This document shows positions 6,423 to 13,350 of a stretch of 14,082 nucleotides of DNA, piece after piece (position 1 is the first letter of the stretch; each line of letters starts with the position of its first letter). The stretch covers positions 1 to 14,082 of the forward strand of contig JAKSCP010000456.1 in assembly GCA_022360535.1 (NCBI GenBank). The letters run 5' to 3'. The position numbers were made by a program, and so were the translations under genes. Below the pieces are notes generated by a model. It ran no database searches. It was not told the DNA's origin and worked only from the letters and a program-made list of their open reading frames with translations. Source of the stretch: Pseudomonadales bacterium. GTDB taxonomy: Bacteria > Pseudomonadota > Gammaproteobacteria > Pseudomonadales > Pseudohongiellaceae.

Positions 6423-7811
6423 ATGACAGATTCACTTTCTTTCTTGCTTCTACTATTACTGGTTGCTGCAGTGGTTGGCATCGTCGTGCTGTTGCGACAG
6501 TTGCAGCAGGCCAAAGTGGCAGAAGTGGCCGCCGCGGAACGTCTCACCGCGAAAGAATCAGAAAGTGCTTCACTCAGAAACGAGCTGGCTCAACTGGAGA
6601 CAGAGCGACGCAGTCTGCAAGTGGAAATCCAGCAGTTACGGGAAGAGCAGGCTGCTACCAAAACATCCCTGGAACTTGAGCGTAAACAGTTTGATGAAAA
6701 ACTGAATCTGTTAAATGAATCAAGGGAGCAACTCGGGGTCGCTTTCAAGAACATTGCCAATGAAATCTTCGAAGATAAATCGAAAAAATTTACCGACACC
6801 AACAAACAGACTCTTAGTAATGTATTGGGGCCGCTTCAGGAAAAAATAAGCCAGTTTGAAAAACGGGTGGAAGACACCTATGACAAGGAATCCAAGGAAC
6901 GTTTCTCACTGGCGAAAGAAATCAAAGCCCTGCAAGAGCTCAATACCCGAATCAGTGAAGAGGCAGTAAACCTCACCAACGCACTAAAGGGCGATAACAA
7001 AGCGCAGGGCAGTTGGGGAGAGTTTGTTCTTGAGTCAATTCTGGAAAAGTCGGGGCTGGTCAAAGGCAGAGAGTATGAAGTGCAGGTGAGCCTTAAGTCG
7101 GAAGACGGGAATAAGTATCAACCTGATGTTGTCGTGCATTTACCGGAATCCAGAGACATCATTATTGACTCCAAGGTGTCCCTGAAAGCCTGGGATGCTT
7201 ATTGCTCAGAAGAGGACAACGAAGCCAAGGCAGACCTGCTTAAACAGCATGTGAGTTCGATCCGCACCCATGTCAATACACTATCAGGCAAGGACTACCA
7301 AAAACTCAGCGGCATCAATTCTCTGGACTATGTGTTTCTTTTTATGCCGATTGAGGCGGCGTACACGGCAGCAGCACAAGCGGACCAGGAATTGGTGCAA
7401 CATGCTTTTGAGCGCAACATTCTGATTGTGGTCCCCACCACCTTGCTGACAACTTTGAGAACTGTGCAGAATTTGTGGCGACTTGCTCAGCAGAATCAGA
7501 ATGCCACTGAGATCGCAAAACAGGCCGGCGCGTTGTACGACAAATTCGTGAACTTTGTTGATGATCTGGATGAGATTGGTACTCGTATCGATGCCAGTCG
7601 CAAGAGTTTCGAGAAAGCTCAGAACAAACTGGTTGCTGGTCGCGGCAACCTGATTCGTCGCGTGGAGTCGCTACGGGAACTCGGTGCGAAAACTTCCAAA
7701 AAACAGAAGTCCCCGCTATTGGAACAATCCGCCGATGAAGACGAACTGCTGAGTGGTCCTTCGGCAGAGAGCAGCGACAACGAGTCGCTGGACGACAATA
7801 CACGCCACTGA
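6423..7811 (+). CDS. rmuC: DNA recombination protein RmuC
   Basis: RmuC-family proteins are membrane-anchored, coiled-coil proteins with a nuclease-like domain that limit recombination at inverted repeats; the biochemical activity is not well defined. The 462-residue product has an N-terminal membrane span (about 5-24) and a long charged coiled coil (about 25-190). The RmuC domain follows at about 195-410, starting GSWGEFVLESILEKSGL. It holds QPDVVVHLP and IIIDSKVSLKAW, whose Asp235 and Asp249-x-Lys251 match a PD-(D/E)XK nuclease core. INSLDYVFLFMPIEAAY, VPTTLLTTLRT and LVAGRGNLIRR are also family blocks. The tail after 420 is acidic and low in complexity. E. coli RmuC is 475 residues. The gene lies 39 bases after bamC and four bases before miaE, consistent with one operon. 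Confidence 0.95.
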   Translation: MTDSLSFLLLLLLVAAVVGIVVLLRQLQQAKVAEVAAAERLTAKESESASLRNELAQLETERRSLQVEIQQLREEQAATKTSLELERKQFDEKLNLLNESREQLGVAFKNIANEIFEDKSKKFTDTNKQTLSNVLGPLQEKISQFEKRVEDTYDKESKERFSLAKEIKALQELNTRISEEAVNLTNALKGDNKAQGSWGEFVLESILEKSGLVKGREYEVQVSLKSEDGNKYQPDVVVHLPESRDIIIDSKVSLKAWDAYCSEEDNEAKADLLKQHVSSIRTHVNTLSGKDYQKLSGINSLDYVFLFMPIEAAYTAAAQADQELVQHAFERNILIVVPTTLLTTLRTVQNLWRLAQQNQNATEIAKQAGALYDKFVNFVDDLDEIGTRIDASRKSFEKAQNKLVAGRGNLIRRVESLRELGAKTSKKQKSPLLEQSADEDELLSGPSAESSDNESLDDNTRH

Positions 7812-7815
7812 TTCC

Positions 7816-8454
7816 ATGTCTTCCCGTTCCAATGGTTTGACCGAGGCTCTTGCTGCTGTTCGAGAGTTCCTGGCCTGCGCAACGCCAGACGCCTGGTATA
7901 CCGAAGCGCTGGTACAGAAAGACAGTTTGTTGATCGATCACGCAAATTGCGAAAAGAAAGCGGCGGCCACGGCCATGAACTTAATGTATCGCTATACCAG
8001 CTTCCCTTTATTACTCACCAAAATGTCACAACTGGCGCGAGAAGAGCTTTTGCATTTCCAGCAAGTGGTCGAAATCCTTGCGGACAGAGGAGTGCACTAT
8101 CGCAGATTAGGCCCATCCCGTTATGCTGCAGGTTTGCGTAAACACATCCGCAAGGACGAAAGCAGTGCGTTAACCGATACCCTGATCATCGGCGCCTTTA
8201 TCGAAGCGAGGTCCTGCGAGCGTTTTGCCGGACTCATTCCCCTGCTGGAGGCTGCTGGCGATCATGGGTTGGCAAAATTTTACGGCAGCTTGCTGAAGTC
8301 GGAGGCGCGCCACTATGAGGACTATTTGCAACTTGCAGCGAATAGCACTGACGATGACATTACTGAGCGGGTCGAGCAGTTCCGTAATATCGAAGCTGAA
8401 CTGGTGTCAACCGCTGATACGACGTTCAGGTTTCACAGCGGCATTCCTGCTTAA
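7816..8454 (+). CDS. miaE: tRNA-(ms2io6A)-hydroxylase MiaE
   Basis: MiaE is a non-haem diiron monooxygenase that hydroxylates the isopentenyl group of 2-methylthio-N6-isopentenyladenosine at position 37 of tRNAs reading UNN codons, using O2. The 212-residue protein is an all-helical ferritin-like fold. The diiron ligands are readable as Glu46 (DHANCEKK), Glu77 and His80 (EELLHF), Glu130 (FIEARSCERF), and Glu163 and His166 (SEARHYEDY). The frame is open 21 codons further upstream inside rmuC, but MSSRSNGLTEALAAVREFLA at 7816 gives the family length and leaves a four-base gap after the rmuC stop, suggesting coupled translation. No clear ribosome-binding site is present. The gene is found in a subset of Gammaproteobacteria and is absent from E. 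coli K-12. It implies that MiaA and MiaB are encoded elsewhere. It ends 12 bases from the convergent LRR gene. Confidence 0.95.
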   Translation: MSSRSNGLTEALAAVREFLACATPDAWYTEALVQKDSLLIDHANCEKKAAATAMNLMYRYTSFPLLLTKMSQLAREELLHFQQVVEILADRGVHYRRLGPSRYAAGLRKHIRKDESSALTDTLIIGAFIEARSCERFAGLIPLLEAAGDHGLAKFYGSLLKSEARHYEDYLQLAANSTDDDITERVEQFRNIEAELVSTADTTFRFHSGIPA

Positions 8455-8466
8455 AGATAATGGAAC

Positions 8467-8985
8467 CTAGTTACGACAACTTTCCGGCGCATTCAGATTG
8501 GCGCCCAGGCGGCTACGCAACGCCTGTATCTGTTGGCAGGGAATGCCATCGTTTCCTAACAAACTAACCGAAGTCAGCCCGGGCAAGTTGAAGAGGGGTG
8601 CGATGTCGGTGATCTGGTTGTTGATTAAGCTCAGCCCACCCAACGTTGGAAGATCTTCCAGGGGGGTAATGTTGGTAATGTTGTTGTTGCTAAGGTCCAG
8701 GAAACGTAACTGGCTAAGCTGACCGATATTTTCCAGGCTGCGAATAGCAGAATTAGCACAGGATAAAACCGTAAGTTCGGTCGGGCTGCTTAGGCTCTGC
8801 TGGCGCAGGGCAAGATTGATGCAGCCTTGCAGGTCGGCATCGATGGTACTGCCGTCGATCAAGCGGCCAGACGGGTCGTAAACGGCCTGATTGTTTATGG
8901 AAACAGTATAGGGCTGCGAGCAGCCCGAGAGCAGGAGAAACAAGATCCCGAATGCAGTGGAAATGTCAGTTTTACGGAGATTCAT
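8467..8985 (-). CDS. Small leucine-rich-repeat lipoprotein, function unknown
   Basis: The 172-residue product starts MNLRKTDISTAFGILFLLLSGC, a lipoprotein signal with lipobox LLSGC and acylated Cys22. The following residue is Ser, which suggests outer-membrane sorting. After a short linker come four tandem units of exactly 22 residues (71-92, 93-114, 115-136, 137-158), with LxxLxLxNNxIxxIxPLxxLP as the clearest pattern in units two and three. This is the SDS22/internalin-like class, which usually forms a short curved protein-binding surface. Unit four is degenerate and acts as a cap. Four further cysteines (55, 76, 150, 170), one on each side of the repeat stack and one in the first unit, could form two periplasmic disulfides. 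A start 37 codons upstream (9096) is open but would bury the signal peptide. No family name, partner or ribosome-binding site is evident. It is divergent from the FKBP gene. Confidence 0.8.
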   Translation of the reverse strand: MNLRKTDISTAFGILFLLLSGCSQPYTVSINNQAVYDPSGRLIDGSTIDADLQGCINLALRQQSLSSPTELTVLSCANSAIRSLENIGQLSQLRFLDLSNNNITNITPLEDLPTLGGLSLINNQITDIAPLFNLPGLTSVSLLGNDGIPCQQIQALRSRLGANLNAPESCRN

Positions 8986-9047
8986 GCGGGTTTTGGCTGA
9001 GATTCTGCTAACTGGTAATTGGCTATTTTCCCGGTTAGTATGCGCTA

Positions 9048-9062
9048 CTCGCTTGGAGCGAG
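9048..9062 (+). other. Hairpin in the untranslated region before the FKBP gene
   Basis: CTCGCT (9048-9053) pairs with AGCGAG (9057-9062) around the loop TGG, and TGCG (9041-9044) with CGCA (9074-9077) could close an outer stem. It lies in the 136-base divergent region 8986-9121, where I see no convincing promoter for either gene. Its role is unknown; a leader hairpin or a protein site are both possible. Confidence 0.35.
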
Positions 9063-9108
9063 CCAGTCGAATTCGCATTTTTCCGGCCGCCTCCATTGTC
9101 CTCAGATT

Positions 9109-9114
9109 TAAGGA
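9109..9114 (+). promoter_or_regulatory. Shine-Dalgarno sequence that fixes the FKBP start
   Basis: TAAGGA sits seven bases before ATG 9122. The frame is open upstream to 8957, so this site, with the signal peptide that follows, decides the start. Confidence 0.8.
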
Positions 9115-9121
9115 AAATTGT

Positions 9122-9814
9122 ATGAAAACACTGATTCAGCTGGTATCCGTGCTGCTGATTGGGAGCCTGGCCTCATTAGCTCTGGCGCAAGGTGACGTCG
9201 ACCTGGAAAACGAAGAAAACCGTTTCGGTTATGCGATAGGCGTCAATGTGGGTCAAAGCATCGCCGCTCAGGGTCTGCTAGATAATGTTGCGGTAGAGGC
9301 TTTCATTGCAGGTATGCTCGATTCTATCAGCGGTGACTTAAAGCTTGGTGAAGCTGAAGTGATGACTGCATTGCAAACTTTTATGCAGCGTCAACAGCAG
9401 GCTGCTCAGGACGCGCTCGCTGATAATCTTGCAGCCAGTGAAGCATTTCTTGCCGACAATGGCACGCGCGATGGCGTAGTGACTCTGGATTCCGGCTTAC
9501 AGTACGAAATTCTGGAGTCTGGTCCAGCCGGTGGTGCTTCTCCTGCAGTAACTGATTCCGTACTGGCTCATTATCATGGAACTCTGTCGGACGGTAGTGT
9601 CTTCGACAGTTCTGTCGATCGCGGCGAACCAGCAACCTTTGGTCTTTCCCAGGTTATTGCTGGATGGACAGAAGCCTTACAACTGATGAAAGTAGGGGAC
9701 AAGTGGCGCCTCTTCATACCGCCCGGACTTGCCTACGGTGAGGCTTCACCGACTCCGGCTATTCCGCCCAATTCAGCATTGATCTTCGATGTTGAACTGC
9801 TAGAGATTCGATAG
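9122..9814 (+). CDS. fkpA: Periplasmic FKBP-type peptidyl-prolyl isomerase (FkpA/Mip type)
   Basis: The enzyme catalyses cis-trans isomerisation of prolyl bonds and acts as a folding chaperone in the periplasm. The 230-residue precursor has a clear signal peptide, MKTLIQLVSVLLIGSLASLALA, cut after Ala22. Residues about 30-115 are the helical FKBP_N dimerisation domain (FGYAIGVNVGQSI, then FIAGMLDSISGD and a long helix). Residues about 125-230 are the FKBP catalytic domain with pocket residues Tyr151 (HYHGTL), Phe161-Asp162 (VFDSS), Phe173, Val178-Ile179, Trp182, Tyr205 and Phe222. Length and order match the FkpA/Mip group rather than the cytoplasmic FklB. A ribosome-binding site precedes the chosen ATG. 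apeB follows 37 bases downstream. Substrates cannot be predicted, though the nearby BamC and BepA genes fit an envelope-folding theme. Confidence 0.92.
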   Translation: MKTLIQLVSVLLIGSLASLALAQGDVDLENEENRFGYAIGVNVGQSIAAQGLLDNVAVEAFIAGMLDSISGDLKLGEAEVMTALQTFMQRQQQAAQDALADNLAASEAFLADNGTRDGVVTLDSGLQYEILESGPAGGASPAVTDSVLAHYHGTLSDGSVFDSSVDRGEPATFGLSQVIAGWTEALQLMKVGDKWRLFIPPGLAYGEASPTPAIPPNSALIFDVELLEIR

Positions 9815-9851
9815 TTAAACCCAAGAGTTAGGACGACGCAGTAGGTCGATC

Positions 9852-11150
9852 ATGACTGCCAGTCAATTCAATCAAGATTTGCTGCAATTTCTGCAGCAAT
9901 CGCCAACCGCTTTCCATGCAGTATCTTCCATGAAGGTACTGCTGGACGCGGCTAAGTTTGAAGCGCTGAACGAATCTGAGTCCTGGGATCTGCAACCGAA
10001 TAAAAGCTATTACGTTACTCGCAATGATTCGGCCTTAATCGCCTTTCACACTGGCCGTCGCGATATTCTGCAGCATGGACTCAGAATGACTGGTGCTCAC
10101 ACCGACAGTCCCTGTCTTAAAGTGAAGCCCAATCCGGTCATCGAGAAGAATGGTTATGTCCAGCTTGGTGTGGAAGTTTATGGGGGAGCCCTGTATAGCC
10201 CCTGGTTTGATCGAGATCTGTCGCTCGCTGGTAGAGTGAATTTTCAAACACGCTCAGGAGCGCTTAAATCCACGCTAATCGATGTGGTTGATCCGATTGC
10301 CATCATTCCCAGTCTGGCAATTCATTTGTTTCGCGGTGTGCACGATAGCCGAACGATAAATCCGCAGAAGGAATTGATGCCTGTTCTGCAAATCGGTCAA
10401 TCCAGGAAAAAATTCAGCTTCGACGAGTTCTTACTTTCCCTGATTCGCAAACAGGCAGGAAATCGATCTGCCAGTAAGATTCTGGCTCACGAGTTGTACT
10501 TCTATGATTCCCAGGCCCCAGCTCTGGTTGGTCTGAACAAGGAATTCATTGCATCGGCTCGCCTCGATAATTTATTGAGTTGTTATGTGGCCTGCCATTC
10601 CCTGATTAAGAGCAAGGGCGACTACGCCAGCTTGCTGGTGTGTAACGATCATGAAGAAGTTGGTAGCGCTTCAACCTCTGGAGCTCAAGGGCCGTTTCTA
10701 AAATCGGTGTTAGAGCGCATTACTGCCAGTGTGACCGATGATTCTGATGGTCTGCAACGGGTCACCACCAATTCCAATTTTCTCTCCATTGATAATGCTC
10801 ATGGTGTGCATCCAAACTATGTGGAGAAGCACGATGACAAACACAGGCCAGTACTCAATGGCGGGCCAGTTATCAAGCTCAATGCGAATCAACGCTATGC
10901 CAGCAATAGTGATTCGGTTGCCCTGTTTAAATCTATCTGCAATCAGATGAAAGTGCCTAGCCAGGCTTTTGCTATGCGCAATGATATGGGATGTGGCAGC
11001 ACGATTGGTCCGATTACTGCGACTGAAACCGGTATCACCACTGTTGATATCGGAGTTGCAACGTTCGCCATGCACTCTATTCGGGAACTGGCCGGAGCGA
11101 AGGACCCCTTTGCTCTCGCGAAAGTAGTTAGCGCGTTCTATAAGCGTTAA
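9852..11150 (+). CDS. apeB: M18 family aminopeptidase ApeB
   Basis: M18 enzymes are cytosolic dodecameric zinc aminopeptidases that release N-terminal, often acidic, residues from peptides. The 432-residue protein is full length for the bacterial ApeB type. Metal ligands and catalytic residues can be read as His83 (GAHTDSP), Asp239 (SARLDNLLS), Glu268-Glu269 (DHEEVGS), Asp314 (SIDNAHGVHPNY) and His408 (FAMHSIRE). NDMGCGSTIGP at 377-387 is another family block. The middle insertion (about 95-230) corresponds to the beta-rich dimerisation domain of M18. ATG 9852 follows a weak TAGG. The gene ends six bases before the convergent mnmC stop, so no room exists for a conventional terminator and transcripts probably overlap. 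Confidence 0.95.
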   Translation: MTASQFNQDLLQFLQQSPTAFHAVSSMKVLLDAAKFEALNESESWDLQPNKSYYVTRNDSALIAFHTGRRDILQHGLRMTGAHTDSPCLKVKPNPVIEKNGYVQLGVEVYGGALYSPWFDRDLSLAGRVNFQTRSGALKSTLIDVVDPIAIIPSLAIHLFRGVHDSRTINPQKELMPVLQIGQSRKKFSFDEFLLSLIRKQAGNRSASKILAHELYFYDSQAPALVGLNKEFIASARLDNLLSCYVACHSLIKSKGDYASLLVCNDHEEVGSASTSGAQGPFLKSVLERITASVTDDSDGLQRVTTNSNFLSIDNAHGVHPNYVEKHDDKHRPVLNGGPVIKLNANQRYASNSDSVALFKSICNQMKVPSQAFAMRNDMGCGSTIGPITATETGITTVDIGVATFAMHSIRELAGAKDPFALAKVVSAFYKR

Positions 11151-11156
11151 CAGCAC

Positions 11157-13181
11157 TCAGATTCGTTGCTTCTTTAAATCCTGTATCACAAAGCGTGCAG
11201 GATTGAGCAGATTCATCAATTGTTGATTTAAAGGCAGGCAACTTCCTGTAATCAGGCTCGCCAGATACTCCCCAGCTAGTGGTGAACTGGTAAAACCAGT
11301 AGAGCCGTGTGCGGCAGATAGGTATAAGCCGTGGTGATAACTGCCAGGCTCGGAGTACTGCTGTTGGGCATTGCGAGCGAGCCCGGCGTATTGAATGCGC
11401 ATCGCCGGGATATCTGGTGCCATGCCAACCAGAGGTACACGGTCTGGTGTATTGGCTCGAACAGCGACCTGTGAGCCGGCAAGATGGGATGAATATTTCT
11501 CTGATCCAGCTATCGTCGAGTTGAAGGCATGCAGGTTCGCTGCATCGTCTTCATCCCGCGTCTCAGTGTGATCGGGTTGCTGGCGATAGCTGGCAGAAAC
11601 AGTCCGGTGATTGTTGAAAGGGGGGAAGATACTGCGAGCCCCGCTTATTACGAAGTCGATGTGATCCAGTGCGTTATCGCTTTCAACCAGGCTGCTTTGT
11701 CCGGGGCTGGTTTGAAGCGGCAGCTCCTGTGTTTGCTCGAAAGTCTGTAGTCGGTCTCCAGCGGCAATGATGACGATAGGGGCGCGGGCGAGTCGATTGG
11801 CGCCTGGGTCAAGTGCTAACCAGTAGCTACCATCCCTTACCAGTGTCGTCACCTCAGTATTCAGTTGCAGATCGATTCGCTTGTGACCGAGTAGTGACTC
11901 GCAAACTGCGATCGCGTCACCCCATCCTCCCTGGGGAAACCAATAGCCAGCGTTATTGCCATCAGGGAACTTGATATCAGGAAACTCAGCGCTGGATGCC
12001 AGGCGAACAATTTCACTGGGGTAGAGTTCTGCAATTTTGTTGGGGTTAAGGACTCCGGCTTTATTTAAAGCGCCAGGCAACTGTAGTACTCCCGATTGTT
12101 GCCATGCCGCCGACGTTTTCGATATCTCGGCGTATAGTTGGATTGCGTAAAGATACGCCTGTAAATGAAAAAGTGCTTCCGGATTGGCTTGCTGAAACAG
12201 TCTTAAACGCAAAGCCAGTTGTGGAATGCCAGTAGCGCCTGCTGCTATTTGCTGTGTTCGCTCCAGCACTGTCACTTGCCAGTGTCGTTTTGCCAGTGCA
12301 TGGGCGCAGCATGCTCCAGCTATACCGGCCCCGATGATGACTGCATGCTTTTCATCACTTGTATCCTTGGGGCCGGTATTGGGAGTAAGAAACCAGGGGC
12401 CTGTTAACTGCCGAGCAGGTTTCTGTTTTGAGTCAAATGCTTCCTGGTTCAGACTCGCCGTCAGCATGTGGCGCTTGTTGCCAAATCCAGTTTCCCTGGT
12501 TACGGCAAATCCAGCAGCCTCCAGTCCTCGTCTGACTTCTCCGGCGGCGCTATAGGTCGCCAGGGTGCAACCGGTATGACTGTGCTCTGCAAGCAATGCA
12601 AAAAGTTCCGGGCTCCACAATTTAGAATTTAGCTTTGGGCTAAAGCCATCGACGAACCAGGCATCCATTTTTCCGTCGAGCAGTGAGCGGGAAGAGAGTT
12701 CTTCGATGGCATCTCCGTAGAGAAGATCCAGATAAACATCTGGAGCAAGATTGAAGCGGTGCCAGCCTCGACTCGCAGCCTGATAGCACTGCAAAAACAA
12801 CTTACATTCATCGCTGAGTATCGGCCAATTTTCGTATAAGCGTTCAAGCTCCGAGAGGGCCAAAGGGAATTGCTCAAAACCTATGTAGTGTAGCTGCCGG
12901 TTACCGCGTTGTTCTTTTGGCTGCCTGTTCCATTGATGCCAGGTATTGAGAAAGTTCAGTCCTGCCCCGAATCCAATTTCTCCTACACAGAACACACCAT
13001 GGCCGGTTGCTGCCTGTTGCCAGCGTTCCAACAGGCGGTTTCCGTCTATAAAGACGTGGTCGCTTTCTGCCAACGCGTCAGCGGCGGAATAGTAGATGTC
13101 GTTGAATGTTTTAGAGCGCGGCAGGTTCTCAGCATCCCATTCGAGATCCGGCGTCGGGTTTCGCATTGATGCTGCTGTCAC
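11157..13181 (-). CDS. mnmC: Bifunctional tRNA U34 modification enzyme MnmC
   Basis: MnmC completes the mnm5(s2)U34 wobble modification. An FAD domain strips the carboxymethyl group from cmnm5U and a methyltransferase domain then adds a methyl from SAM. The 674-residue protein (E. coli 668) has the methyltransferase first: SAM motif CVGEIGFGAGLNFLNTW at 65-81, WFVDGFSPKLNSKLW at 175-189 and TLATYSAAGEVRRGLEAAGF at 206-225. The oxidase follows from about 278 with the dinucleotide motif GAGIAG (284-289) and the C-terminal block AAHGSTGFTSSPLAGEYL. The usual GxSGNxQGALYP-like FAD motif is changed to GATGIPQLALRLR (315-327). The longest form starts with GTG at 13181; ATG 13166, five codons in, is equally plausible, and neither has a clear ribosome-binding site. 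The gene diverges from prfB. Confidence 0.93.
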   Translation of the reverse strand: MTAASMRNPTPDLEWDAENLPRSKTFNDIYYSAADALAESDHVFIDGNRLLERWQQAATGHGVFCVGEIGFGAGLNFLNTWHQWNRQPKEQRGNRQLHYIGFEQFPLALSELERLYENWPILSDECKLFLQCYQAASRGWHRFNLAPDVYLDLLYGDAIEELSSRSLLDGKMDAWFVDGFSPKLNSKLWSPELFALLAEHSHTGCTLATYSAAGEVRRGLEAAGFAVTRETGFGNKRHMLTASLNQEAFDSKQKPARQLTGPWFLTPNTGPKDTSDEKHAVIIGAGIAGACCAHALAKRHWQVTVLERTQQIAAGATGIPQLALRLRLFQQANPEALFHLQAYLYAIQLYAEISKTSAAWQQSGVLQLPGALNKAGVLNPNKIAELYPSEIVRLASSAEFPDIKFPDGNNAGYWFPQGGWGDAIAVCESLLGHKRIDLQLNTEVTTLVRDGSYWLALDPGANRLARAPIVIIAAGDRLQTFEQTQELPLQTSPGQSSLVESDNALDHIDFVISGARSIFPPFNNHRTVSASYRQQPDHTETRDEDDAANLHAFNSTIAGSEKYSSHLAGSQVAVRANTPDRVPLVGMAPDIPAMRIQYAGLARNAQQQYSEPGSYHHGLYLSAAHGSTGFTSSPLAGEYLASLITGSCLPLNQQLMNLLNPARFVIQDLKKQRI

Positions 13182-13257
13182 TTTGAGTATTTGCTTCGAT
13201 TATCTGCAGGGCAGGGAAGAGCTTGGAGATTGAGCAGCTCAGCTTAACCCAGTCGCC

Positions 13258-13295
13258 TTACCAGCACCAAGCAGGTAACAACAAGTCGCTGGTAA
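13258..13295. promoter_or_regulatory. Inverted repeat TTACCAGC/GCTGGTAA in the mnmC-prfB divergent region
   Basis: TTACCAGC (13258-13265) is the exact reverse complement of GCTGGTAA (13288-13295), 22 bases apart. The right arm covers the -35 position of the candidate prfB promoter, as expected for an operator. GGTAAC also recurs directly at 13274 and 13291. A smaller palindrome, TGAGC-A-GCTCA, sits at 13231-13241. No regulator can be named. Confidence 0.4.
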
Positions 13296-13311
13296 CCCAG
13301 GCTTGATAAGG

Positions 13312-13317
13312 TAAAAT
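13312..13317 (+). promoter_or_regulatory. Candidate -10 box of prfB
   Basis: TAAAAT (13312-13317) would start transcription near 13324 and give a leader of about 27 bases to the TTG start. The -35 position (about 13289-13294) reads CTGGTA, a poor match, so activation or relaxed -35 use would be needed. Confidence 0.4.
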
Positions 13318-13337
13318 GCGCGTTTTTCCACGGCGAG

Positions 13338-13343
13338 CAGGAG
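13338..13343 (+). promoter_or_regulatory. Shine-Dalgarno sequence that fixes the TTG start of prfB
   Basis: CAGGAG lies seven bases before TTG 13351. An in-frame TAG at 13348-13350 directly precedes the TTG, so the start cannot lie further upstream. Confidence 0.85.
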
Positions 13344-13350
13344 TAGATAG

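Noticed and set aside
7342..7941. 199-codon open frame on the minus strand across rmuC and miaE
   Set aside because: It is antisense to two well-conserved genes, has a composition rich in Ser, Arg and Cys, and shows no recognisable domain.
8986..9096. 37-codon N-terminal extension of the LRR lipoprotein
   Set aside because: The lipoprotein signal requires a start at 8985; the extension is Arg-rich with no homology and covers the promoter region.
8957..9121. 55-codon N-terminal extension of the FKBP protein
   Set aside because: A good ribosome-binding site and a classic signal peptide start at ATG 9122; the extension would overlap the LRR gene and bury the signal.
10710..11156. 148-codon open frame on the minus strand inside apeB
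   Set aside because: It is a shadow of the conserved apeB coding region with no start signal or domain.
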